From Sporothrix humicola (taxonomy: Eukaryota > Ascomycota > Sordariomycetes > Ophiostomatales > Ophiostomataceae): a stretch of 64,000 bases of DNA. Below are positions 44,901 to 56,000 of this stretch, piece after piece (the stretch's first letter is position 1; each line of letters opens with the position of its first letter). A program made the position numbers and the translations under genes. The stretch covers positions 248,001-312,000 of the forward strand of contig WNYE01000048.1 in the NCBI GenBank assembly GCA_021396245.1, given 5' to 3'. The notes under the pieces are model-generated. The model made no database searches. It was not told the origin of the DNA and saw only the letters and a list, made by a program, of their open reading frames with translations.

Positions 44901-46871
44901 GAAGACTCTCTGCCGGCTTCCCTCGACGGTGCATCTCGCTGCGCTCTCAAGCCGTATCTCGACGTCCCGGATGCCCTGCAGCTGGCGCCGCCTGGCCGTC
45001 TTCATCCTCGCGCGCCTCCTGGCTCGGACCAGCGCATCCCCAATCTGTTCCCAGCTCCTACGCCGCTTGTCGGCATCCGGCGCAACGAGTCAACGCTGTC
45101 TATCAAGCCGACGGGTATCGAGTTCTGGGAGGTCCTGGGCCTCGAGCCGCTGCATGGTCCCAAGGACATTCGTGCCGTCTGCGCCTACCCCAACTACCAG
45201 GGTCTGTCTCACGACGTGAGTGGCTTCCTCAACCGCATGAAGATCGTCTACGAATCCCTGCGTCTCGGCTCTCACGAACTGCTGTCCTCCAAGGCCAGCG
45301 TTGTCGACGGCATGGTCGCCTTCAATAGCGATCTCTCTTCTTCTTCGGCATCTGTCCCGGGCGCCGAGTATACTGGCGTCGACCAGGTGCACAAGCTAGC
45401 CCAGGCTCTAGCAGCCGAAGACACACCTGGCAAGAGCCTGGTCGTCTACTTTGTTTACTGTCCCGACATCACGACTGCGATTGTCGATGCGTGCCTGGCC
45501 TTCCAGCGGTTGTCGCAGCTATACGAGATTGCTGTTACAAGCCGCAGCTCCGAACCCAACGACCTCGCCCTCCAGCTCATCCCCTCCGACTTTTTGTCGT
45601 CGCCGACATCCCTCGCCGTCCCAACCCCAACCGACTTGCTGTATCTCTCGCTCGAAGTATACGACCGCTGTGCCAGTCCGCGAGGGCCAAAGCCAGCGCC
45701 GGCATTCCTTCTCGAGCAGCCGCCTGCCCGCAACCTCGATCTCAAGCTCTCGTCTACACCAATTGTTGACGTGCAGCGCGAGAATTCGTGCATCCATGTG
45801 TCCTACGCTGTGAGCGCCGACGAGCGCTGGATTACAGCGGCATGGACCGACGGCAGTGGCTGGCGCCAGTTCAGCTCAGCCTACTGGGTCGGGCGCAAAG
45901 ACGGCGACGGTGCCACCAACTCATTTGACGCCGTCGCACGGGAGATCTGGACCAACACGTGCGCCATTGTGTCGAACCTCAAGGTGCACTGGCGCGCCAT
46001 TATTGCCAAGTGCGGCCAGATGGATCCCGAAGAAATCGGCATTTGGTCCGACCTGTCCAAGGCCGAGACCCGCGCATCCATGAGCCTGACTCTTGTGTCT
46101 GTGGACACCCAGCCAGCGCTCGAGCTGCTTCCTCCAGTCATCACGGTCCCTCCGACGGTCTTGTCACAGCTCTCGGTGCAGACAATGGCACAAACGCCCC
46201 AGGCCTCAGTGTTTTCTCCTGAACAAAGCGGAAACCCCGTCACGCCTGCCGGCGGCTTCGGCAACCCCACAACGCCCGCCGGCACGACACCAGCAGGCGG
46301 TGCCCCGACGCCGGCTACACCAGGCGGCCAACTAGGCAAGGCCGGCGCCCCCAACAGTCCGGCTATACCTAATACTCCGTCAGCTGGAGGAGCCAGTGCT
46401 GGAAATAACGCCAACGCAGCCGCTAATGCGAGCGCAAACGCGAATGCTGCAAACAACGATGCCAACGCCAAACTTGCTGCAGCCGGGGCAGACCCAAACA
46501 CTGTCGCTGATATCGAGGGCAACGTCGTCCTCGTCGACGTTACGGACAACACGTGGATTGCTGTCGCCGCCCACCGCCTCAACACGGCCTCGACCTGGGT
46601 CGACTTGCGGCCCGCTCTTGTGAGTGGCTATCTTATTAAGCGCGGCGGCATCGGTCGTGACGACGCTCCCGTTGTGCTCGAAGTTAATATTGTGCATGTC
46701 GACGCCAAACACCGCGCCAGCGATGCACTGGCCCGTGACATCCTTACCTCGTACCGCTCGCTGGGCACTCTGGCACGCGTTCGGGGCATTCTCGACAGCG
46801 AACGGGATGCACGGCCGTGGCACATTGCGGCCGCTGAACGGGCAGCTCGGGCGCTTTGCAAGTGGATGTAG
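41946..46871 (+). CDS. MED13: Mediator complex subunit 13 (MED13/SSN2)
   Basis: This is the largest subunit of the Mediator CDK8 kinase module, which binds core Mediator and mostly represses RNA polymerase II transcription. It is a single open frame of 1641 residues. The N-terminus (EYETNTLAISNIASIAFRFY...VEKSLRHDGHLVF...GIWCFRLL) is the fungal Med13_N domain. The middle is disordered: a Pro run (PPPPPPPAP), Ser-rich and acidic stretches. The C-terminal half carries the Med13 MID/C-terminal region, with LVGIRRNESTLSIKPTGIEFWEVLGLEP and the terminal IAAAERAARALCKWM-like end. Near 1435-1510 there are TPAGG repeats and an Asn/Ala-rich stretch. I chose ATG 41946; the frame stays open back to 41808 but without ATG or conserved sequence. 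A second ATG at 41958 is possible, as is an undetected short 5' exon. The gene converges on MTAP. Confidence 0.9.
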   Translation: MERDMEVGEYETNTLAISNIASIAFRFYRHVASASAAQFPFSPSDVEKSLRHDGHLVFADSRRNGIWCFRLLRKEGSAIGSPTKSELNATIDVGPYKLTTVSEGAFDPSSLVLGKPATGTNANPINTPNSSASSSANSTALHTSFGLSGLPGVVDAPSSQGTSASSGHDGEILQNGGSIQPSQGPQGQQTSEPRSAFPSVPTKVVYNFFMSAVLASLSTAYCSHAKAIALNNRTFLLPPLDPLWDGNESSRTDSRSLVATLRITLTTAGSLLVGLSHSLLRGMGCSEWECYAGVPPPGSAVLTAPWGKFATVQDAYPPIVSSDDSRYALARLKRNGVPLPAVPHGWKSFVSKMLEMRGTSASVLQDSTWLQLEFVLDDEPQNGDSGNQDSVVILWPSVLCFWCLEDSLVTVAPFQKLDPLADLREAYLEELRAEEAASRPKEVGKDEDGAAEDVVMEDVQTVSSIGKGTQSDGPSPLGVRHPLGPVGGTAAAGAIYPTPPDGLLGIVGQTPTFDGSTSSPGNLAGTSAPVDLEATSGPEGEIWPNISARQDEQDQPFMGEPDNLLGGDLGADMFGDDITDADFNFFDDTKQADGANSAAAMAGPSSGASAAALVSDKMDVDFSGQNESAPASTQPDSEMQSAPQTDTNTEATPQIKSETPSMPPPPPPPAPSQQPSTDGETSAETGNKPSDSAVFTKPELRHARSNLVDTRKNGSKRSPSPFNAMTVFKRVRAIAEANKGLPVGAARQALPPQPGKLFEGLKFTEFMIQNNKKYELNGKFGFSWPHPEADMQSDLSSATSPTAFRRPLKKPPGLSDSSPQFATLISSITRGLKSSSLHSATAATSPLLLEDSGDTSSNSSSSSSSSEDSDDDEAPLAVTAVHRKMRARAMAEFVPSPEAAKGLSLAYSEGVWDFPIARFFAEPLPPPNELNYADDDIVDVAQILTQQITHATIRSVYNEDDGQDLQKSKLRQTLLQRIRYSVATLEDSLPASLDGASRCALKPYLDVPDALQLAPPGRLHPRAPPGSDQRIPNLFPAPTPLVGIRRNESTLSIKPTGIEFWEVLGLEPLHGPKDIRAVCAYPNYQGLSHDVSGFLNRMKIVYESLRLGSHELLSSKASVVDGMVAFNSDLSSSSASVPGAEYTGVDQVHKLAQALAAEDTPGKSLVVYFVYCPDITTAIVDACLAFQRLSQLYEIAVTSRSSEPNDLALQLIPSDFLSSPTSLAVPTPTDLLYLSLEVYDRCASPRGPKPAPAFLLEQPPARNLDLKLSSTPIVDVQRENSCIHVSYAVSADERWITAAWTDGSGWRQFSSAYWVGRKDGDGATNSFDAVAREIWTNTCAIVSNLKVHWRAIIAKCGQMDPEEIGIWSDLSKAETRASMSLTLVSVDTQPALELLPPVITVPPTVLSQLSVQTMAQTPQASVFSPEQSGNPVTPAGGFGNPTTPAGTTPAGGAPTPATPGGQLGKAGAPNSPAIPNTPSAGGASAGNNANAAANASANANAANNDANAKLAAAGADPNTVADIEGNVVLVDVTDNTWIAVAAHRLNTASTWVDLRPALVSGYLIKRGGIGRDDAPVVLEVNIVHVDAKHRASDALARDILTSYRSLGTLARVRGILDSERDARPWHIAAAERAARALCKWM

Positions 46872-47328
46872 TTGTGGAGGAGGACAGTCACTAAAAAGAC
46901 TTTGCGTCTTATATCATGTTGTCAACAATTTTCTGTTTGATTATTCGCACTTTATATCACTATACTCGTCATTGTTTAAAGAGCTTTGCATTTCAGTTCC
47001 AATCATTGCATCACTTTTCCTAGCTTTTTCTACGGGATGGATACATTGTTCTGCTTTTGTCTGTAGCATTCTCATCATAGGCGCTTGGGAGACATTTGCA
47101 TCTATTAACGCCCTTTACCAAAGACTTTGTGCATGTTGAATGTGTTCTATTATTTTATTCGTGATCATGGGAGGCCGTCTATGGTGAATCGGTGTGAGAA
47201 ATAGTAGACAAAAGAAAATAAACCAACGCAAAAGACAATCATCATCTTGTAAATATTCTAAAGATATCTTTCCCAGACCATCAGTCCCTTACGCCTTTGG
47301 CGCCCTTCTTATCCACCATTCTGCCCGC
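46872..47328. other. Convergent intergenic region, MED13 / MTAP
   Basis: This 457-bp shared 3' flank is AT-rich. No gene or RNA was recognised. Confidence 0.6.
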
Positions 47329-48335
47329 TTACTGGCCGAAGAAGTTGGGGAAAAGGTACTCAACGCGCTTGATAGCCTCGGGGTTGCGGCCCTCGGGTTT
47401 CGTCATGAACTGGACAGCCATGACGGACGCACCCTCGTAGTGCTTGGCCAGAACAAGCTCCTTGTGCTGCTCGCGCGAGAGCTCGTCGAGAACGGCACCG
47501 ACCAGGTGCTTGGCGTTGGCGCCGTTGGCCTCCATGTACTTGAGCACCATGCTGACACCAACGTCCTCGCTGTCGTCGCCCACGCGCCAGCAGTCGTAGT
47601 CCGTGGCCATGCAGATCATCTGGTAGGCCAGCTCGGCCTCGCGGGCCAGCTTAGCCTCGGGCAGCGCCGACATGTTGATCACAGAGCCGCCCCACGACCG
47701 GTACATGTTGGACTCGGCGCGCGTCGAGAACTGCGGGCCCTCCATGCAGATAAGCGTGCCGTCGCCGTGCAGCGTGACACCCTCGCCCTTCATCGCCGCC
47801 GCACAGCTCTTGACCACCTCGGCCACCTTGCCGTCAAAGGGGTCCGCAAAGCCGACGTGGCCGACGAGGCCGCCGTCAAAGAAAGTGAAGGGGCGCACGC
47901 CCTTGGTGCGGTCAATGACCTGGTCGGGGAGCACAAAGTCCATGGGGCGGATGTGCTCCTGCAGACTGCCGACGGCGCTGAAAGCAATCACGCAGCGGAC
48001 GCCGACGTGACGGAGGGCCGCAATGTTGGCGCGGTTGGGCACCTCATGGGGCGCAAACTGGTGGTAGAGGCCGTGGCGAGCCAAAAAGGCAAATGGCACG
48101 CCGTTGTGCTCAACAATCTGGATGGGAGCCGAGGGCTTGCCCCAAGGCGTTGTGATGTCCAGCGAGGCCACGGGCTCGAAACCCTCGATCTTGCTGAGAC
48201 CGGTGCCGCCAATGACGGCAATGGTGACCGGGCCTGTGAGCGTGTCAGTAGGTGTGAGATCTCAGGAGGATGTGAGACAGATATGGCAGGTACAGCAGAC
48301 ATACGGTCGTAGTGATCAGCGAGAGGAGCAGACAT
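47329..48335 (-). CDS. MEU1: S-methyl-5'-thioadenosine phosphorylase
   Basis: This enzyme cleaves methylthioadenosine with phosphate to adenine and 5-methylthioribose-1-phosphate, the first step of the methionine salvage pathway that removes the by-product of polyamine synthesis. Exons on the minus strand are 48305-48335 and 47329-48233, with a 71-nt intron (GTATGT donor, CTGAC branch point, CAG acceptor), giving 311 residues. Splicing restores the N-terminus RPVTIAVIGGTGLSKIEGFE, which contains the phosphate-binding GGTG loop at 19-22. Other family landmarks are LARHG at 61-65, the N/R-AN-ALRHVGV segment at about 78-89, SAVGSLQE at 96-103 and MEGPQFSTRAES in the substrate site, with the NMSALPEAKLARE region after it. 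It is related to purine nucleoside phosphorylases, but the SALPEAKLA-type substrate loop fits MTAP. MEU1 is the yeast name. Confidence 0.94.
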
Positions 48336-48585
48336 GTTGACGATGAAGCCTGTAAGAGACTGGAGTCAAGGAAAAGAGCAGAAGAAATAAACACAAGGCG
48401 AAAAGAAGGAAAGCGCTATGAACAACAGAGGAAGGAGGAACACAGTTGTACTTCAAGATCGGCAGGAGCAACCCATTCACAGTAATACAAGGCACCAAGC
48501 CCGTTCGTCTTATATAAACATAGTAATAGCGGCCATTCCTGTAGTATTATCTTACGGCCGTTTTTTCTTAGCTTTTTTAGTGTTA

Positions 48586-48588
<3 letters not shown>
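48336..48588. promoter_or_regulatory. 5' flank of the MTAP gene
   Basis: This is about 250 bp between the MTAP start and the poly-T tract; it must hold the proximal MTAP promoter and leader. TATATAA-like sequence occurs at 48511-48518 (reverse-strand TATATAAG), about 180 bp before the ATG, and could be a TATA box. Confidence 0.45.
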
Positions 48589-48628
<40 letters not shown>

Positions 48629-48630
48629 GG

Positions 48631-48676
<46 letters not shown>

Positions 48677-48718
48677 GCAGAAAGATTTTTGCATCATATG
48701 TTTTTTTTTTTTTTTTTT
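48589..48718. repeat. Long poly-T tract interrupted by G5
   Basis: A run of about 39 T, then GGGGG at 48628-48632, then about 42 T to 48674, a 26-bp mixed stretch, and a further T18 at 48701-48718. On the minus strand these are poly-A runs. It marks the boundary between the ordered gene block and the degenerate region to the right. It could be the tail of a retroposed sequence, a slipped simple repeat, or partly an assembly artefact; run lengths should not be trusted. Confidence 0.85.
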
Positions 48719-51700
48719 ACGCGAATAAAAAACAAATGAAAGCTTTCCTTCCGCAAGGAAATAGAAAACCATTTGAGCTAACACTGTATTCCATTAGAGC
48801 TCTTTTTAGCAAGTCGCCCTCGACGATACATGTCGACACCAGGGCGTATTCAAAGGACAGACGGGATCATAGACCAACTCAATCTATGTCCGTGATGACC
48901 ATAGAGGACGAACATTTCCACGACTCTTGAAATGAGGAGCCGTGGGGTGTGATGGACATCCATGGTCCGCTGCCAGGTAATGTTGTGCGATGCACCATCA
49001 CCGTCGACATGTTATACGACGAACACTTGGCCCTGAAGTACCCGGCGCCGCAAATGAGTTTGACCGACGCATTTGCGGATACACTGTTGATGATTGGTGT
49101 CGGACCTATGCTGCTTTCCGCATTTTCGAAAAAAAAAGGACGCGGAGTTGCAGACCTCGCTAGCATGAATATCCTGTCTGGAAGGCCCGAGTTACCAATC
49201 ATGCGCGGTGGCCCCATGGGTGCAACTGGCGATGATGTTGAGAAGATCGCAGAGGGAGATGACTCGGTGGTGGACACGCAGCATAGTCTGCAGTCGATCC
49301 TTCGTGATCTTCACACGAACGGGGCACAGCGCCCTGCACTGAGACGGAAAATAATGGGTATAGGGTTGCTACACTAAGATGGGCCTGACCGACATCCAAC
49401 CACAGAAAACCGTCATTTGCCGACGAAGATCACCGTCCGAGAGGGAGCTTTGGGGGTCGGATATGTACACAACCCGAACCTCGACCATGAGCAATCCTGG
49501 ATCAAGGACAAAACGGTTACAATCAGACGGCTGATAATCCAACCATAACAGTACAGAAGAAGGGAAAGATTGACTCTTTGTCGACGATATGACCATATGT
49601 CAATCGTCATCTCGGAAAACAAAACACACGGTTGAGGCAGGCCGAGCAAGTTTCAAATGGGACGCATTTGAAGAGTCTGTTCGACAGGGAAAAACCGTCG
49701 TCAAGTCAAGTTCAAACGTGCCAAAGCACAAGACGCCGCTGCCCAGCCTGATCAAGAGCTCACTCGAAGCGCCCCCAAAAAGATAGCTCAAGACCAATGC
49801 AGAAGTCTACGACGAGGCTGGATTCCGCAGTGACGTTTTCGATCATGCTGTTATGGCAAACACTGGCAACGTCTGGGCGCTCATAACAAGAGGGTAACGA
49901 CACCGAAGACGAATGCAGGACTTGGAGACCGAGTGAATTGAGATTGTTAATTTTGTCAAAACATCCGTTAGGGCGGCATTTCGTGTGCCACGCCAAATGT
50001 TTTCACAGCCGCCAACTCCTTTGTCAGTGTCGACAACGGGCGTTGGATGACGGCAGATTAAACATCCAATAACACGAAACGAAGGAATTTTTCGGCGCAG
50101 AGAACTGTATACATGTCAAGTCCAAACGCTCCAAAGTACAATAAAATGCCTGCCAAATTCATCACTTTCCCATTCGAAAACGGAAACGAGGGCACACAGG
50201 AGTAACGAATCCGTTGCATGACGGGCGTGGAATTCGGACTTTACATCGAAGCCGCCGACGATGATGATCTGGCAGAGCCTTGCAGAGCCAGGGAGACTAT
50301 GAACAATACATGTGCCAGATCGGAGGGGGGCATATACCAAACGCATCATCTGGCCAAACACCATGTTTCTTCTCGTCATCTCGGCCACAAAAACGTTTCT
50401 TCCTCGTCGATATCAATATTACGTTGATTCCCCGAGTAGAGCTGGGCGAGCACATTTAACTACAATCCCAACCCGAATCCTTATTTTTGAGTTGAGCTGG
50501 AGACATTTACAGAGGTGTCTGTTGACGCCGAGTTTCCGTATATTTGCTACAAAGACTACCGAACCTGGAATTGTCAAATGCCAACGATCGGCCCGTCCTA
50601 TCAAACTGCAACCGAAGCCGGGAGCGATCGTTGAGACCGTACGCGAGAACAAAGTAGAGGGAGATTGCCCCAGTGCTAGAAGCGCAGTGTTAATCTGGCT
50701 CAAATATTTTATACCGGAAGAATCCAAGAGTCGTCTTGATGACCGGCAGCCACTCACCTTTGATATACCTTTGTGACCAAGCGCTATATCCTCTAGTATC
50801 GGGTCGAGAACGGACATCCTCGTCCGGCGTGGTTCCGCACCAATCATACTCCCGCCACCCTCGTAGTCCGGGCATGGTGGGAAAGGAAAGACGTGGTAAC
50901 CCAATGAAAAAGGGAAAGGAAATGAGAAGGTTGGTGCCCGTGGCCTCAGTCAAAAGCTCGCAACGGGACTGCAAAATGTCGACGTCGGCAGACAAACTGC
51001 CTTGTTTTCCTGATTTCAAGGGCATAATTTGTGCTATGAAGAAACTCAGACTTCTCATGAGAAAGGCGCAGAATGTTACATAACATCGCAACCCACGAAG
51101 CCAGCCCTCGATCTTATCAGCTAAAGTCTCTTAACCAAGTGGCGGAGCATCAGAGTGGACAGTGCCCTACTGCCAAAGAATGTCCAATGAGGATTTAGTC
51201 TCAGAAAATCAGGATTTCAGCTGATGTTGTTCTGGGCGCTGTCTTCTGCTGGAACTATGCTCACAGCGCCTAAGTATGGACCGGAGAGAACCTATCATTC
51301 CGCTTCCAGTTTAACTTCAAGGGATGGGTCCTCAAAATATGCCCATTTCGCGTAAAAATACATCGAAGAGACAGGCCAAGAACGTTGGAGGACTATGAAC
51401 TTCCAGTGTTTTGGTTGTACCCAGTCAATCTGGGAGCCGATGTGCACAGATCACCAAATGGCAGAAAATTAGATGGTTCTGCGAGTTTGGCTTGCAGTCG
51501 GTTTAGGACTTCAGAATGGGGCGGAAGATTTAACGACGCTGGCTTTGTTAATCGTTTCGTCACTCAAAAGGATAGTCAATACTGCCGACTGTGTATGATT
51601 TACTTCTATGTTCCCGCCATTTATCGGGCACACCAAGAAACGGAAGAGATATGCACGAATATCCGCAGGCTGCGTGTTATACCTGCCAAAGTAATGGCTA

Positions 51701-51842
51701 TACTCCCATGGAGAATCACACTAATCTTCGTCCGAACCCGATTATGAAGCGTTTGTGTACAGCCACGTTGTTCAAGACCATACTTCAGCGCCCGATTTGT
51801 TAAATGACCGTGCCGGATAACACTGCTGTTCGCCGTCACCGG

Positions 51843-52860
51843 TCAAAAGAGACCGTCCGCCCACGAAGGTAGTCACTCTGGTCAATGAACTAGACGAGGA
51901 ACCAGACGACTGGCTACCGGACGAGGTTAAAGATTTGCACACGAACCTTGACTGGGTTTCACCCAGCTGGACAATTGAATACCCAGGATTATGTTCTGGG
52001 TATGGCCTCCCAATCTGCCAATATGAATAACCCAGACCTCGACTTAACACCACGGCCTACAAACCGGTCAGACCCGGGTGTCTCCCTCACCACAACCCGC
52101 CGCGGTCGAACGTTATGCTTCTTGAGCAGTTACTTCGACAACTTCGGCCAAACGTCAAACTTTCGAAACGGCGACCACAGCAGTCACAGCATGTGGCTCA
52201 AAAACAAACCTTGTGGCAAATGCTTGGTGCTGCTTTTGATGCTGCTGCGGCGCTGGCTCCTCCGCGGAGTGCCTTTGTCGCGCCCATGGTCATCAGCTCG
52301 ACGGGGAATAAGGCTCCCGGTCAAACCCTCGCGGTTTCCCAAGATCCAATATGACTCGCTGCAGAACGAAGACCAACATTTACGGTCGTTAAAGCTTGGA
52401 TGTAGCCTGTGTATCTAGTTCTATAGAATACCGTGCCATCTTTGGATAAGTCCAAACCCCTTCGCACGTGCCAATTGTTTTGGGCCTGCCAACGCGTTTT
52501 CACCAGCCCACAAACATACCTGCACAAAATACGTAGCAGGAAAACGCGTTTGACGAACAGGGATCAGTATCCGTCATGTTGACGGTGACCAGGTCTGCCA
52601 CCCATCTACAAGAATCGGGAGTCATGGCCCGGTGGACGGAAAGAGCGATAGCTTTGGCACCGGTTTGTCTCTCGTGTGGTCCGGACCAGGTAGAAACGCG
52701 GATTGTATCGGACCTCCCACCCCAAATAGCTTCCAAATTTAGGGATAACGTGACTTGAAAGGCACGGGCAAGCCACTTCACCAGCGATGGATCTCATGGT
52801 GTCCGCGAAGAGGCCCACAAGATCAAGCCGTCCACCCGTGCCTATCGACTCAAATACACG
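51843..52860 (+). pseudogene. Fragmented coding relic, possibly SNF2-helicase derived
   Basis: Three segments in different frames look coding: 51843-51960 (acidic, NELDEEPDDWLPDEV), 52115-52354 (QMLGAAFDAAAALAPP) and 52790-52850. The last reads GVREEAHKIKPSTRA, which resembles helicase motif II of SNF2 ATPases (DEAH-IKN) with the first acidic residue displaced. No walker-A GKT sequence is visible upstream, and stops break every frame. The helicase link is a weak inference from one motif; the pseudogene character is better supported. Confidence 0.22.
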
Positions 52861-54159
52861 CGCCGGATTCGACACTGAGGGAAGATGGTTGTGGTGGACA
52901 AAGATGGTCCAGCAAAGCAAGCACCTCTTTCATCACAACCCTTGGAGATTCCAACGGGCAGATTGTGTGCCATGGCAAACCGAAGAGCCGTCCTCCTACT
53001 ACTCTGTTTCAGCATAAAGCCAAACGTTCGAGCCGGCCACTGATATCGAGGACTTCGACACGAAGTTCAACGATGAGCCAGATGGCTCCGGCAAATGACA
53101 CCCACGTCTTAATATGAAAAAAGGACAGGGTGGCCTCTATTTTCGACACGACTTTGATTGTTCACGACCATTGGCATAGTTGCCTATCACTTGACCCGGA
53201 AATGCTGTCGAGCCTCGCAATGAAAAACGATTAGTTGCTGGTGCTTCCGAACTACAAAAGCGCTCGTGTCAGTGGGACACAGGCAATGGGATTTTGGAAA
53301 GTGTCTTGCCATTCAAATCGCTTTAACAGTAAACACAGGCTGTCCTCAATGGATGGGGCTTTATGGTACTGTTTCTTACAGCAAGCACATTTTCTTGTTG
53401 ATCACCACGTCAAATTCCCGTGCACACTGGAAAGATGGCGGGCACTGCGTCTGTGGAAAGAATTGACTCTGCCATGGCGGTTTGAGACATTGTTGCCTGG
53501 CCACGAGGATGAAAACGAGAACATCGGGAAGCGCAGACCGGAAAGAACGCCGCAACGTTGGACCGCCATGAGTCCGGTAAACAGGAACGCGAATAAAGAT
53601 ATGAATTTATTGTACCAAATGGCACACGGTACAGAAAGAACACTGGATTGTCCCATCATGTGCAACACTCGCCATATTTGCCACACCATATCAGGTTGCA
53701 GGATTGGCAATTTCTTCAGGGTACACGACGTCAGATGAGGCTTGACTAGATGTCTTGCTATTTTCCACGCATAACTTATCGTATTAAGCAAATGATTGCG
53801 TTTGGCACATATAGCTTGAGCCACCGCCTTCGGATATGCGGTTCAGGATCTCGTCTGCCCTGAGATATATTGGCCCAAGAGAACAAACTACAGAACAGAA
53901 AGGAAATCCTTGTCTTCTCAGAAGGCTGGAACTACGGTCTAATCCTAACAGCGGTCGCATTAATGTAGAATAAGTTTTGGTGAAATTTGGTGGCCTATCA
54001 AGAACCCAGTAACGGAACGGAGTATCAAGCCATTAAAGAGTTCCTCGCACAAACTTTTAGACTACAACTGGTCTCTGCATCTGGTGATCACGACAGCCAT
54101 CCATTGTTACATATGTACACGAAGTCAAATGTTCCATGGTAATAGGTCGCTGAAGACCA

Positions 54160-54503
54160 AACATACAACGCAGATCATCCAAGTTCTTGGCGAGGCATGG
54201 TTGCGTCGCCTTGAACCAGCCATTCCCACATCAAATCTGAGTAAGGCGGTCGAAGCCCTTCAATTAGCCAACAAAGCCTTTGCCGGTCACACCAAGGAGG
54301 CCACCGAGATTACCTCCACTCCCATCACATCCATAAGCAGGCCGACGAGAAAGGCGACAGCTAATCCTAACGTCAGATGGTATACCAACGACAGGCCATA
54401 TGGCGTTCTGATATACAGATCATTTGTCCATACCTTCAAAGTTCAGACGAGGTCAGCAAAGATCGATACGAAAATGGATAACTGGCTGAAATTCTTTGGA
54501 TGA
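54160..54503 (+). pseudogene. Coding-like ORF fragment of unknown origin
   Basis: This is the 3' part of an open frame of about 139 codons (from 54084, with no ATG at the frame start). It is amphipathic and helix-rich, with the segment NLSKAVEALQLANKAFAGHTKEA followed by a basic, aromatic end. It ends at 54503 and is followed by coding-like sequence in other frames. I do not recognise the family. Confidence 0.2.
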
Positions 54504-56000
54504 TTTCATTTCACGTCTTGCCAGCCTCCAGAAAGGTCCCGAACTATGGAGATTGCTGACGGACTGTCACGAGGCCGTCTATCGAGCAACAAAAGCGAAG
54601 GTAACCATGGCAATCTATCGGGTGCCGGTAACAACGTTGTCAGATTGTTGCAAAATAGACATCCGATCTACAACACGTACAAAAACCAGAACATCTTGTC
54701 ACATAAAAGCGCGACCGGCAACGATCTATCTATGCAACACCGACGACACTGTTCGAATACAAAGGTTAAGTAGTCATTCTTATGAACCTGCTGCTCCTAC
54801 ACCGGGCCGGATAAGCCTCCTACTGTTGCTCCCTGCCTCGCCCCGATCTGCAGGGAATTTGCACCAATTTGACGCATCAGACTTCCCTTGCCATGTGTCC
54901 CTACCGATGTGGCCAAAGTTGTGATCACAAAAGTCGATAGACGGCCGCTCGGAACCGAAATGGCTCTTGCCCATGTCTGGGGCGGACATGTGGTGCCAAC
55001 GGCGTCGGGAGTTTAGTTTGCCTCAGGGGCATTTTCTGCCTTGCGTTGCATGGGTCACTGTCGATTAAATACTGCGGTTCATGGAAGAAGGACCACGGAA
55101 ATATCAAATATAAGTGGTAGTGGACGGTACACCGACGAACAGAAGGAAAATGCTTGTTGTCTTGGTCGAAAGGAGACCTTTTGTTGGTATGACGACCTAC
55201 CTCACACGTATGTACCACCAATAACACTCGACACAATAGCAAGTGATCCTCCCTGTGAATGTCAACACCTGCTGACTGGTCCTCATCTGGACAACCAGCT
55301 CGGCATGGGCCGAAAATAGCTCGATAGACTTGAGATCAAAAACGGCATTTAATCATACAGAGTGGACAAGAAGAGACGAAGGACTAGATTACTGTTCTGT
55401 GAATGTCGCGGCTTCCTAGCCAACCATGCATCCACAGCCGCGGAAGGAACGAATGGCGTAAAAACGAGAAATGTCTCAGCCGGGAAGGAGCAAAGGGGCG
55501 ACGAGCTTCATCGGCTGGGAAAGAGCAATTGTTCGGTTGGGAAGGAGCGATGCACCACGCGCTAATCGTCCAATGTTATGGGCCAGCGTTTGAACAACTT
55601 ACCCCTTTTTGCCCCTTTTCAATCCATCCACCAGGAGTATCTTGTCGCCGTCCGCACCACCACTTCGATGCCACGGCATGTATCATCAAGACCAGCCCAG
55701 CGTCATGTCGCCGGAGTTGACACGACCGATATCGAAGCAGCGGCGAACGAAAGCAAACTTCCATCACGTCCCATAACACCCCGTCACTCACATCATCTGC
55801 CCTCACATCGCCGCCAGAGCCCAGCAAGAAGTGCACCACCTCCTCTATCCTGTCACCATGTAAGTAATAGTTGAAAGTGGTTCATTTCATTTATACGAAG
55901 TATGCTAATTGGATGTCAAATTAGGGACCCTTTTTCGTGGATGGCACTCGCCGCTCTTCTTTTCACGTTCTAGAAGTACAGAAAAGAAAATGAGGCCACC

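Larger units (their letters stand above)
48719..55990. other. Gene-less degenerate region with coding-like fragments
   Basis: No intact gene was found in over 7 kb. Frames of 70-150 codons occur on the plus strand but are closed by stops and continue in other frames. Some read like real protein, e.g. around 49616-49790, 50218-50340, 51843-52420 and 54160-54500. Short word similarity (CAAGT-CAAACG-GCCAAAG) links 49705-49730 with 50115-50140. I read this as old, mutated coding or transposable sequence whose origin I cannot name. Confidence 0.45.

Noticed and set aside
47194..48312. 372-codon open frame on the plus strand
   Set aside because: It is fully antisense to the methylthioadenosine phosphorylase gene; GC-rich codon bias keeps the opposite frame open. 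No domain is seen.
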